In this document: positions 1 to 7,350 of the stretch, piece by piece
Layout of the letters: each line of letters opens with the position of its first letter
How positions within the stretch are numbered: the first letter of the stretch is position 1
From: Pseudonocardia sp. N23
GTDB lineage: Bacteria > Actinomycetota > Actinomycetes > Mycobacteriales > Pseudonocardiaceae
NCBI RefSeq assembly: GCF_002583555.1
Contig: NZ_BEGX01000114.1
Span: forward strand, 153,689 to 217,688
Direction: 5' to 3'
DNA: 64,000 nt
Notes under the pieces: generated by a model
Databases searched by the model: none
Told to the model about the DNA's origin: nothing
What the model saw: the letters and a program-made list of their open reading frames with translations, nothing else
Translations under genes and position numbers: made by a program

Positions 1-699
1 CCGCACCGGCGGCGGCGGCCTCGCGCAACCCGGGCAGCCACGCGGCGCGGGCGTCGAGCCGGGCCGCCAGCGCGGCGACGTACGCGGCGCGGACCTCGTC
101 GGGTCCGTCGAAGCCCGGTTCGCCGTCGAGCCACTCGTCGGGCACGGCCGCGGCGGCCGCGGCCAGCAGCTCGCCGGTGGCGCGCGGGGCGAGCTCGGCG
201 TCGGCGGCGTCGACGTCGGGTGCGCAGCCGATCAGGACGTGGTCGGCGGCGTCGTAGGGGCGGACGGCCCGCTGGGCGAGCGCTTCCGGCGCGGGCGGCC
301 CGGACCAGCCGTGGTGGAACGTGAGCGTGGCGCCGTGGTCGATCAGGTACGGACTGCGGTGCCACAGCAGCAGGTTGGCGTTACGCCACGAGCGGTCGAC
401 GTTGCCGACGAGCGCGTCGAACCACAGGACCCGGCCGGCGAACTCCGGGCCGGGGTCGAACGCGAGCGGATCGAGGTCGAGCGCACCGGGCAGGAAGTCG
501 ACGCCGAGGTTGCGCCCCGGCGAGTTCCGCAGCAGCTCCTGGACCTCCTGGTCCGGCTCGGCGAGCCCGAGCTGCGGGTCGACGTCGACGGTGAGCAGCT
601 CCGGCACCGGCAGCCCCATCCCGCGCGCCAGCTCGCCCGCCACGACCTCGGCGACCAGCACCTTGCGGCCCTGGCCCGCGCCGTGGAACTTCACGACGT
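1..699 (-). pseudogene. HipA-like kinase gene, 3' part, separated from its start by prophage 1
   Basis: Reading leftward from 699 the frame gives VVKFHGAGQG, then VGNVDRSWRNANLL (catalytic loop with Asp and Asn) and LIDHGA (metal-binding DFG-like motif). These are the hallmarks of the short HipA-type kinases common in actinobacteria. The frame runs off the left edge of the window. Its first 34 codons lie 40 kb away at 41052-41154 on the same strand. Joining the two at the shared core gives a seamless GTYVVKFHGAGQG. Upstream of the core the phage DNA places an in-frame TGA (around 714-716), so this half has lost its normal start, although the GTG at 694 could in principle restart translation. 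Excision should restore the gene exactly. Family assignment is from motifs only. Confidence 0.85.
691..699. other. attL: attL core of prophage 1
   Basis: TCACGACGT is the longest sequence shared with 41052-41060. Left of it the sequence is host (HipA-like gene), right of it phage. Reconstructed attB is host-left plus core plus AGGTGCCGAG; reconstructed attP is GGACTA plus core plus GTTCTCC. The exact crossover point within the nine bases cannot be read from sequence alone. Confidence 0.88.
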
Positions 700-833
700 G
701 TTCTCCACGTAGTCACCTTCGGATAGTCCCCGAACCGCAGGTCAGTGGCTCGGACAGTGCAGCGGCAGGGGTCGCCCAAACGCCGGGCACAAGCCCACAA
801 GACGGCTCCGCTCCGTCATGGAGGGCCGCCTGA
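699..833 (+). other. Silent 3' exon of the repressor: the C-terminal tail of the viral form (read only when attP is intact)
   Basis: In the lysogen this stretch is cut off from the repressor start. In the circular or replicating phage, codon 95 of the repressor would be TGT at 699-701 and the frame continues without a stop for 44 codons to TGA at 831-833. It begins CSPRSHLRIV and ends DGSAPSWRAA. The terminal Ala-Ala resembles an ssrA-type degradation tag. The TGA overlaps the integrase ATG at 833 (TGATG), so repressor and integrase would be translationally coupled in the viral genome. The open frame and junction are seen directly; the degradation function is inferred from the BPs-type mycobacteriophage systems. 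Confidence 0.8.
722..735. repeat. Inverted repeat arm flanking attP (partner at 41040-41053)
   Basis: GATAGTCCCCGAAC here is the reverse complement of GTCCGGGGACTATC at 41040-41053 with one mismatch. In the excised phage the two would lie about 40 bp apart on either side of the core, which suits integrase or excisionase arm-type binding sites. The function is inferred. Confidence 0.5.
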
Positions 834-1807
834 TGGACGCCTATCGGCGCAGGGCCGCGAAGGCCGATCATTCGGCAATGAACGAGATTTCGGACGCAGA
901 CCGACGGATGATCCGAATTCACCTCGACCACTTCGACCGCAGCGGCGCCACACCCATCTCCCTCGCGCACCGCCGGGACAACCTGTACCGGCTCGCGCGC
1001 TCCCTCCCATGCGACCTCCTCGACGCCACACCCGACGTCCTCGACCAGTGGCAGTCCGGCCTCCTCCAGCGGCGAACCCGCCGCGGCGAAACCCTCGCGC
1101 GAAGCACCGTGTCGACGTACTCCGTCCACGCGGCCGGCTTCTACCGGTGGGCCTTCGAGGCCGGGCACCTCGAGCAGAACCCCGCAGCGAGGCTCCCGCG
1201 GATCCGGCTGTCCCGCGGCCGGCCGCACCCCATCCCGGAGGGCGACCTGCAGGCCGCACTCATCTGCGCCCCGCCGCGCATCCGGACGTGGCTCCTGCTC
1301 GCCGCGTTCATGGGCTTGCGCGCGATGGAAGTGGCACAACTGCGTCGCGACAGCTTCACCGAGACGGACGGGCGCCTGGTGCTGTCGGCGGTGGGCAAGG
1401 GCCGGAAGTCGTTCAGCATGGTGGTGCCCAAGCACATCGAGGCCGACGTCCGCTCATGGCTCGTCACCGACTCGGTCCTGTGGAGGACGCAGTCTGGTGC
1501 TGCCGTCAGCCCGAAATACGTCTCCCGCACGGTCGGCGACTTCTTCCGCAGGCTCGGGCAGCCCTACACCCTGCACTGGGCACGCCATAGCTTCGGGACT
1601 GCCGCCTACGCGCAGACAAGGGACTTGCTGCTTACGCAGGACCTGATGCGTCACTCCAGCCCGGAGACGACCCGCATCTACGTGCAGACCGGCGGCCGAG
1701 CCGGCGTGCGGGCGATGGACAAGCTGGCCGCCCGCTCGTTGCGACCACGCTCCGCGCACCGGCGGCCTCGCCCCTCGGGCGACGACCAGGCGGGAGCGGC
1801 GGCGTGA
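833..1807 (+). CDS. int: Tyrosine integrase of prophage 1
   Basis: A 324-residue site-specific recombinase that should catalyse integration at the HipA-like gene and, with an excisionase, excision. The N-terminal SAM-like core-binding domain spans about residues 20-120. The catalytic domain follows with Arg163 (GLRAMEV), His248 and Arg251 (HWARH), His274 (MRHSS) and the nucleophile Tyr283 (RIYVQT). The start at 833 is chosen because GGAGGG lies 7 bases upstream; an in-frame ATG at 818 would add five residues. In the viral genome the ATG overlaps the stop of the long repressor form. The C terminus, DDQAGAAA, ends in three alanines, the kind of degron known in integrases of integration-dependent immunity phages. 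The role of that tail is inferred. Confidence 0.93.
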   Translation: MDAYRRRAAKADHSAMNEISDADRRMIRIHLDHFDRSGATPISLAHRRDNLYRLARSLPCDLLDATPDVLDQWQSGLLQRRTRRGETLARSTVSTYSVHAAGFYRWAFEAGHLEQNPAARLPRIRLSRGRPHPIPEGDLQAALICAPPRIRTWLLLAAFMGLRAMEVAQLRRDSFTETDGRLVLSAVGKGRKSFSMVVPKHIEADVRSWLVTDSVLWRTQSGAAVSPKYVSRTVGDFFRRLGQPYTLHWARHSFGTAAYAQTRDLLLTQDLMRHSSPETTRIYVQTGGRAGVRAMDKLAARSLRPRSAHRRPRPSGDDQAGAAA

Positions 1808-1812
1808 CCGGC

Positions 1813-2073
1813 CTACTCGGCCTCGTCGCGTCGGCGCCGGAGGTCGCGGCGCAGCTCCGCCCGGACGCGGTCAATGTCCCAGCGCATGTGCCCGCCAGCG
1901 GTGCGGAAGTCCGGCTCGATGAGCCCTGTCGCGACCCAGTGCCGCAGGGTGCGCTCGTTGACGTTCAGCTCCTTCGCGGCTTGCGGCGTCGTGAGGTACT
2001 CGGGCACGCCCGGCACGGTGTCGGAGGAGTTGCCGATTTCCCCGGGGATCTTGCCGATTTCACCGTGCTCCAC
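1813..2073 (-). CDS. MerR-like HTH protein, candidate excisionase
   Basis: About 86 residues with a clear winged-helix MerR/Xis-type motif: LTTPQAAKELNVNERTLRHW, then TAGGHMRWDIDRVRAELRRD. It is convergent with the integrase, separated by 5 bases. Small proteins of this fold beside an actinophage integrase are typically recombination directionality factors, which bind near attP and turn integrase towards excision. A regulator of the plus-strand genes is the alternative. The GTG at 2073 is the most plausible start but the frame is open further upstream, so the N terminus is uncertain. Confidence 0.7.
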   Translation of the reverse strand: MEHGEIGKIPGEIGNSSDTVPGVPEYLTTPQAAKELNVNERTLRHWVATGLIEPDFRTAGGHMRWDIDRVRAELRRDLRRRRDEAE

Positions 2074-2212
2074 CGCAATTTCATCCCAGGTGCGAACGGT
2101 CCGCGGGTGGGGAAGCCCGCGGACCCCACCTGGGCCCCCGCATAGACGGACGGCCCCCGGCAGGTGCTGCGAACACCTCGCCGGGGGCCTTGATCCCCAC
2201 GGGAGGGGACCC

Positions 2213-2437
2213 ATGAAGGACGCTAACTGGCCCGAGCTGGTCGACACGATCGCCCAGAACGTGGAACTCGTCGGGCGACTCGTCGTCGAGCACCGCCCCG
2301 ACAACGACGGCCGCTGCGTCGTCTGTCGTGTCGCGGGGACGAGCCTGCACGCGGCGTGGCCGTGCAAGGTGTCCGAGCTGGCCGCCGACGCCCTCGCGGT
2401 GATCCGGTCGCGCGGAGCCGCTCGAGGTCCGGGATGA
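2213..2437 (+). CDS. Small phage protein with a CxxC pair
   Basis: A 74-residue protein I do not recognise. The start is clear: GGAGGGG sits 5-11 bases upstream of the ATG. It has one CVVC pair and a further Cys in WPCKV, so it may bind a metal ion. Its stop overlaps the next start by ATGA, so the two are translationally coupled. It lies in the short plus-strand cluster between integrase and the late genes, where prophages often keep lysogenically expressed genes. Confidence 0.7.
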   Translation: MKDANWPELVDTIAQNVELVGRLVVEHRPDNDGRCVVCRVAGTSLHAAWPCKVSELAADALAVIRSRGAARGPG

Positions 2438-2610
2438 GGTGCTGCGACGAGCGGTGCCGGCGCGCCGCGGAGGTCATCGTGCACGTCGACACCCTCGCCG
2501 TGATCGCGTGTCTCACCGACGGCATCCGGATCGCGCGCCTCCTCCACGGTCGAGTGGTCCTTCTCGGCCGGCCGGGGGAAGAACTCACCCTGCGCCCACG
2601 CGGTGCGTGA
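2434..2610 (+). CDS. Small Cys-rich phage protein
   Basis: 58 residues starting MRCCDERCRRAAEV, followed by a hydrophobic stretch (VIVHVDTLAVIACL) and a basic tail. The start overlaps the previous stop (ATGA). No family is recognised. Position suggests a lysogeny-expressed accessory gene coupled to its upstream neighbour. Confidence 0.55.
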   Translation: MRCCDERCRRAAEVIVHVDTLAVIACLTDGIRIARLLHGRVVLLGRPGEELTLRPRGA

Positions 2611-2687
2611 CTTCTGTCCACTCTGTAACAACTCTTCGTCAGCGAACGAACAGCCACCCGCCACCACCGACCGCCAGGAGCTACCAC

Positions 2688-3239
2688 GTGTCCTACCCGC
2701 AGCCGCCGTTCGACCCAACCCAGCAGTACCAACAGGAGCCGCCGAAGAAGTCCCGGAAGAAGTGGCCGTGGATCGTGGCCGGTGCGGTCGTCCTGATCAT
2801 CATCATCGCGGCGGCCACGTCCGGAGGTGGCGACAAGTCACCGTCCTCGACAGCGTCGGCGCCCACGACCGCGTCGACCGCGCCGCAGGTTCCTGCCGTG
2901 ACATCCGTGCCCGCCGTTCAGGCCCCGCCAACTCCGACTGCGCCGGCCATGACGACGTCCCAGGCCAACGCCGTCCGCAAGGCGGAGAGCTACCTGTCGT
3001 TCTCCGGGTTCTCCCGGACGGGGCTGATCAAGCAACTCCAGTACGAGAAGTTCTCGACGGCGGACTCGACGTACGCGGTCGACCACGTCACGGTCGATTG
3101 GACCGAACAGGCGGACAAGAAGGCCGCCAGCTACATGGAGCTCCAGGCGTTCTCCCGGGACGGGCTGATCAAGCAGCTCAAGTTCGAGGGGTTCACCGCG
3201 GAGCAGGCTGCGCACGGCGCGAAGTCCGTCGGTCTGTGA
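2688..3239 (+). CDS. Ltp-like membrane-anchored superinfection-exclusion protein
   Basis: 183 residues from a GTG with AGGAG 7 bases upstream. A short cytoplasmic N terminus rich in Pro/Gln leads into KKSRKKWPW and one membrane segment (about 28-46), then a Ser/Thr/Pro/Ala linker (about 50-100). Two copies of an approximately 40-residue repeat follow: AESYLSFSGFSRTGLIKQL and ASYMELQAFSRDGLIKQL, each ending with a short EKFS or EGFT unit. This is the repeat of the host cell surface-exposed lipoprotein family (Ltp of Streptococcus phage TP-J34), which blocks DNA injection by related phages. Here a TM anchor replaces the lipobox. It is on the plus strand, opposite to the late genes, fitting expression from the prophage. 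The exclusion role is inferred from the family. Confidence 0.8.
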   Translation: MSYPQPPFDPTQQYQQEPPKKSRKKWPWIVAGAVVLIIIIAAATSGGGDKSPSSTASAPTTASTAPQVPAVTSVPAVQAPPTPTAPAMTTSQANAVRKAESYLSFSGFSRTGLIKQLQYEKFSTADSTYAVDHVTVDWTEQADKKAASYMELQAFSRDGLIKQLKFEGFTAEQAAHGAKSVGL

Positions 3240-3244
3240 CCTGA

Positions 3245-3484
3245 TCAATCCTGCGGGGCGCGCTGCGGCGGGATCCGTGTCCGCCGCGTCGCGAACGGCA
3301 GCAACGCCCGGAAGTTCCGGACGAGGTCGGCGTCCTCGACGGCCCGGGCCGCGGACTCACGCAGCAGCTGCTCGCTGGCCTGCCGGTGCTCGGCCAGCGC
3401 CCGCAGGAACCGCTCGTGCGCGACGAGGACCCGCCGGAACGCGGCCTCCTCCGCCTCGGCCGGGGTGAGCCGCTGCTCGGCCAC
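3245..3484 (-). CDS. Hypothetical alpha-helical protein at the end of the late operon
   Basis: 79 residues, almost entirely helical and charged (AEAEEAAFRRVLVAHERFLR). It is the last gene of the leftward late operon, 2 bases after the collagen-like gene and convergent with the Ltp-like gene. Family unknown; a minor structural or assembly role is possible. Confidence 0.6.
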   Translation of the reverse strand: MAEQRLTPAEAEEAAFRRVLVAHERFLRALAEHRQASEQLLRESAARAVEDADLVRNFRALLPFATRRTRIPPQRAPQD

Positions 3485-3486
3485 GG

Positions 3487-4236
3487 TCAGCCGCCGCTGG
3501 CCGACGTCGGGTCGACGCAGGTGATCGCCCGCGAGTAGCGCGTGCCGTCCTCACCGAACACCGGGCCCGAAACGACGACGGCCTGGTAGCCGTCCGGGCA
3601 CGCCGGGCCAGCCGCGCCCGCGGGTCCCTGGTCGCCGGGCTGGCCGTCCTGCCCGGCCGGTCCGGCGGGGAGCGGGCCGGCGTCGAGGGTCGACCCGTCG
3701 TCGAGGGTGAGGACGAGGCGCCCGCCGTCGGTCGACGCGCCGGTGATGGAGCGCCCGGCGGGGCCGACGACGCCGCCGAGGTCGACGCGGGTGCCATCGG
3801 AGTAGACGAGGACGAGGCGGCCTCCATCAAGGGTGGTGGTGGCGATGCCGCGACCGTCGTCGCCGACGACCTTCCCGACGTCACGGGAGGTGCCGTCGTC
3901 GTAGGCGACGACCAGGTGCCCATCCACACCGATCCTGGTGCCGGTGATCCCGCGCCCGTTCGCGCCGTCGCTGCCGTTCTTCGCGGCCTGCACCGTCGGG
4001 CTGTCGACGGCGGCCTGGGCAGCTCCGCACCCCTGCCCAACCCGCGCCCGGATCGCTGGGTCCTCGGCGCACAGCTGCGCGAGCGGGTCCGCGACCTGCC
4101 CGAGCTGCTCGACCGCGACAGCCTGCCCTGTCTTCGCGTCCTGCTTCTCCACCACGTCGTGCACGGAGAAGAAGCCGACCCCGGCCAGCCCCAACGCGAC
4201 AAGCGCGACGGGCCACGCCCCGTGGCGGCGGATCAG
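3487..4236 (-). CDS. Collagen-like tail-associated membrane protein with three beta repeats
   Basis: About 249 residues. It has a membrane segment near the N terminus (WPVALVALGLAGVGFF), a helical stretch, and three approximately 35-residue repeats of the pattern GR-x-I-T ... DGGRLVL-x-x-DDGT. A Gly-X-Y collagen-like run (GPAGQDGQPGDQGPAGAAGP) and a Cys-containing C terminus follow. No ATG or GTG is near the expected start; the frame opens with CTG at 4236, which overlaps the upstream TGA (CTGA). Either a rare CTG start with translational coupling is used or the gene is read as an extension of an upstream frame. Such proteins often lie next to receptor-binding genes. Confidence 0.65.
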   Translation of the reverse strand: MIRRHGAWPVALVALGLAGVGFFSVHDVVEKQDAKTGQAVAVEQLGQVADPLAQLCAEDPAIRARVGQGCGAAQAAVDSPTVQAAKNGSDGANGRGITGTRIGVDGHLVVAYDDGTSRDVGKVVGDDGRGIATTTLDGGRLVLVYSDGTRVDLGGVVGPAGRSITGASTDGGRLVLTLDDGSTLDAGPLPAGPAGQDGQPGDQGPAGAAGPACPDGYQAVVVSGPVFGEDGTRYSRAITCVDPTSASGG

Positions 4237-4562
4237 CCGTCCTGCAGACGATGCCGCGGTGACGCGGGCGGCGAGAGCGCCACCCCGGCCGCCCGCGCGG
4301 CGTCCTCCGCGGCGTGCCTCGCCATCCGCTCGTCCTCCACGTCCAGGCGCAGGTCCCGGATCTGGCCCTGCAGGTACAGCTGCTCGTCCCGCCACGCCGC
4401 CCTCTCGCGGGCGTGGTCCTCGTCCTGCTCGGCCATCCGTGTGGCGACCTTCTCCGCGTCCCTCCGCAGGGCCCGGATGATCAGGAGCATCCCGATCAGC
4501 AGGAGCGCGTACACCCCGAACCGGGAGATCAGTTCGGTCCCGATCGCGCCCAGCCCGTCCAC
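4233..4562 (-). CDS. Small membrane protein with coiled coil (possible second holin or spanin-like)
   Basis: 109 residues: short N terminus, one membrane helix (GVYALLLIGMLLIIRALRR, about 16-34), then a long charged coiled coil (about 35-90). The single TM plus coiled coil recalls accessory lysis proteins of actinophages, but there is no decisive motif. It lies directly downstream of the tailspike gene and is coupled to the collagen-like gene. Confidence 0.6.
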   Translation of the reverse strand: MDGLGAIGTELISRFGVYALLLIGMLLIIRALRRDAEKVATRMAEQDEDHARERAAWRDEQLYLQGQIRDLRLDVEDERMARHAAEDAARAAGVALSPPASPRHRLQDG

Positions 4563-4585
4563 GCATCACCTGCCACCTCTCGACG

Positions 4586-6766
4586 TCACGATGTCGCGCT
4601 CAGCAGCCGACGGCCCGGCTCGGGCCCGGTGGAGTCCTGCTCATGGGCGCCGATCGAGTACGGCGCCGTCAGCGCGGTTCCGAAGTAGTCCCTCGAGCCA
4701 AGCGACACGCCGAACAGAGTCGGCAGGTCCAGGCCGGCGGCCTTCACCGGCGACGCCGCTGTCAGCGCGTAGTCGGTGGCGCCGGTCAGACCGGCGACGG
4801 TGGTGATGGTCGGGGTGGTGTTCGGGGAGGCGAGGCCAACGGTGCCCTCGTACCCCTTGTTGACCCCGGACACTTGCTCCTGGCCCGACACGGCGGCGCG
4901 CAGCGCGGCGAGGGTGGCGTGCGTGGTGCCGCCCCACCGGATCCCGCCGGAGCCTTCGTAGGCGTTGCCCTGCAGCAGCACGGCGGTGGTGGCGTAGGCG
5001 TTCTCGCCGCGGACGAGGTAGCCGGTCGCGCCGCGGAGGATGTTGTTGCGGACCGTGGCGCCGGATGCGCCGGTGTCTTCGACAGACAGCGCCGGCGGTA
5101 GCACCGCGCCGTTGTCTCGCGCGATCAGGGTGTTGTGGAACACCGCCACGTTGCCGACGTTCCCGGCGAGGGTGAGCTCGGCGTAGTAGTAGTCGGTCTT
5201 GCGGCTGTTGCCCCAGCAGATGTTGTGGTGGACCCGGTTCCCGGAGTGCGCGGTCACGGCGCCGCCGTAGACCAGGATCCCCGCGCCGTCGTTGCCGTAG
5301 GCGAGGCAGTAGCGCACCTCGCAGTTGGTGGTGCGGATGTCGAGGTCGAAGCCGTCGCCGTCGGCGGTGCCGCCGGTGAGGTTGCTGTAGGCCAGGCAGC
5401 GCTCGATGATCACGGCGTTGGAGTCGTAGCACCAGATCCCGACGGGGCCTTCGGGTGCTGAGCAGTTCGCGCCGTTGCCCCAGGCCGAGCAGTCCTGGAT
5501 CAGGCCGCCGTCGACGGAGCCGAGCAGGATGCCCGACCCGGTGTGGGTGGTGGTGTTCGCGGAGTCGCCGGGGTTGCCCCAGGCGCGGCAGTTGCTCACC
5601 GTCACGTTGGTGTTGGCCTTCGTGGCGGACGGGCCGTAGGTGAAGATTCCCTGGTCGCGGCAGTCGTGGGTGTCGACGGAGTTGATGATGACGTCGGACC
5701 AGCCGCCGCCGCTGTCGCCGCCGACCGCGATGCCGTTGCGGAACCAGCTGATCTCGCAGTTTGTGATCCGCACGTAGGTCTTCTGGCCCGCGCCGGAGGC
5801 GTAGAACGCGATCCCGTCGTAGGCCCACGCTCCGGAGCCGCCGACGACGTTGATGTTGTCGATCTCGACGTAGCCGCTGTTGTAGACGTAGATCGCCGAG
5901 TTGGTGGTGTTCGTGATCGTCGCCCGGCCGGTGCCGTAGCTGCGGATCTTGATGGGGCTGCCCGACGAACCGGCGTTGGGCAGGTACAGCAGCCCGGAGA
6001 ATGTGTCCCCGCCGCGCAGGTTGATCGTGTCGCCGGGGATGAACGTCTTCGAGTACGTCGGGCTGAACGTCTTCCACGGCGCGGCGAGGGTGCCGGGGTT
6101 GGAGTCCGAACCTGCCGCGGAGATGTAGTAGTCGGCCGGGAGGGCCGCCTTGTACGTCGCGATCAACCCGGAGCGGTACGTCGACACGCTGGACGTCGCC
6201 GTGCTCGTCTGCGTGCCGGTGGCCGTGAGCGCCTTCGTCGCGACCGCGAGTCCGTTGCGGTACGTCGCGCCCGCCGGGGAGCCGACGTCGGCGATCTCGC
6301 CGAACGAGTTGGTGTACCCCGAGAACGAAGGAGTGGAGCCACCGATGGTGAGCGCCGAGAACACTGCCATCGCGAACTCGTCGGCCTGGGTGGTCGCCGC
6401 GGTCGTGCCCGATGGTGTCGACGTGCCGCTGGCCGACCCCGCGTTGGACGCGGTCTTGTCCGGCCCGGTGCCGGTGAGGAGGCCCGACACCTCAACGACA
6501 ACCCACAGGCCGCCGTTGCCGCCGTAGCTGACCGGCCACGACGTCTCGCCGGCGACCGCGTCCTTGCGGAACAGCCGGGTCAGGTGGCTGACCCCGGAGC
6601 CGGTGACGGTCACGTCCTGGGTGAGGCCTGAGACCGTCGGGCCGGAGATGGCGGTCATCGCGATGAACAGGACGTTCCCGGCCTTGGTGGCTGCGGGGAG
6701 GGTCGCCGTCCCGGATCCGCCTGTCGCGTCGCCGCCGGAGTTGAACTGGACGATCGTGCCGGGCAT
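4586..6766 (-). CDS. Tailspike or tail fibre with right-handed beta-helix (pectate-lyase-like)
   Basis: 726 residues. The N-terminal 200 are a beta-rich, Ser/Thr/Gly-rich attachment region. From about residue 205 (YISAAGSDSNPGTLAAPWKT) the sequence becomes a parallel beta-helix with recurring short NxxxN and GI turns, as in phage polysaccharide depolymerases. It is the largest protein after the tape measure and likely the receptor-binding or capsule-degrading spike. The start ATG overlaps the stop of the upstream His-Thr-His fibre gene. The substrate cannot be told from sequence. Confidence 0.8.
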   Translation of the reverse strand: MPGTIVQFNSGGDATGGSGTATLPAATKAGNVLFIAMTAISGPTVSGLTQDVTVTGSGVSHLTRLFRKDAVAGETSWPVSYGGNGGLWVVVEVSGLLTGTGPDKTASNAGSASGTSTPSGTTAATTQADEFAMAVFSALTIGGSTPSFSGYTNSFGEIADVGSPAGATYRNGLAVATKALTATGTQTSTATSSVSTYRSGLIATYKAALPADYYISAAGSDSNPGTLAAPWKTFSPTYSKTFIPGDTINLRGGDTFSGLLYLPNAGSSGSPIKIRSYGTGRATITNTTNSAIYVYNSGYVEIDNINVVGGSGAWAYDGIAFYASGAGQKTYVRITNCEISWFRNGIAVGGDSGGGWSDVIINSVDTHDCRDQGIFTYGPSATKANTNVTVSNCRAWGNPGDSANTTTHTGSGILLGSVDGGLIQDCSAWGNGANCSAPEGPVGIWCYDSNAVIIERCLAYSNLTGGTADGDGFDLDIRTTNCEVRYCLAYGNDGAGILVYGGAVTAHSGNRVHHNICWGNSRKTDYYYAELTLAGNVGNVAVFHNTLIARDNGAVLPPALSVEDTGASGATVRNNILRGATGYLVRGENAYATTAVLLQGNAYEGSGGIRWGGTTHATLAALRAAVSGQEQVSGVNKGYEGTVGLASPNTTPTITTVAGLTGATDYALTAASPVKAAGLDLPTLFGVSLGSRDYFGTALTAPYSIGAHEQDSTGPEPGRRLLSATS

Positions 6767-7350
6767 CAGGCCACCAGGTAGCAGGAGTCAACGCTGTAGG
6801 CCGCGGAGCCCAGCGTCGTGTAGCGGATCACGAACCGGCCGATGCCGCCGGCGGGGATCGCGAGCTGGGCGGCGCTGATGCCCTCGCCCTTCTTCGGCGA
6901 GCCGCCGATGATCACCGTGCGCGTCGCGCCCGATGCCGCGGTGACGTCGATGACGCAGGTCCGGCCGTTCTGGCCGTTGGTCGGCGTGATCGTCGTCGAG
7001 GTGACGGTGCTGACCGTGATCTGGAGATCCCCGGCCGCGCCGACATCGGCGTTCGCTGTCGACGTCGACACCGTCAGCGTGCGGGGTGCCTGGTTGTGCT
7101 GGCGGTACCGCGCGTCACCGGCCGACTGGTCGAGGTACGAGTGGGTGTGGTTGCCCAGCGCCACCGTGGTGCCCGACGTGCCCGTCGGCACCCGTGCGAC
7201 GGCCAGGGTGCCAGAGGTGACGTCCCCGGCGCCGTGGGTATGGCTGCTGTTCGCCTTCCCCGTGAGGCCCGCCGCCATCTCGCCGCGGAGCGTGTTGAGC
7301 TCGGTGGCAAGTCGGGACGCGAGCGCGGCGACAGCGCTCGCAAGGCTCAC
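6766..7350 (-). CDS. Minor tail or fibre protein with His-Thr-His motifs
   Basis: 194 residues. A helical N terminus leads to SSHTHGAGDVTSG and LGNHTHSYLDQSAGDARY. The HTH and DARY motifs are typical of trimeric phage fibres, where the paired histidines bind iron. The C terminus is beta-rich with GGSPKKGEG. It lies between a second fibre protein and the tailspike, overlapping both by a few bases. Confidence 0.75.
   Translation of the reverse strand: MSLASAVAALASRLATELNTLRGEMAAGLTGKANSSHTHGAGDVTSGTLAVARVPTGTSGTTVALGNHTHSYLDQSAGDARYRQHNQAPRTLTVSTSTANADVGAAGDLQITVSTVTSTTITPTNGQNGRTCVIDVTAASGATRTVIIGGSPKKGEGISAAQLAIPAGGIGRFVIRYTTLGSAAYSVDSCYLVA

Noticed and set aside
691..699. tRNA gene as attB of prophage 1
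   Set aside because: Neither att site nor its flanks can fold as a tRNA. Both flanks translate as one kinase gene, so attB is in protein-coding DNA.
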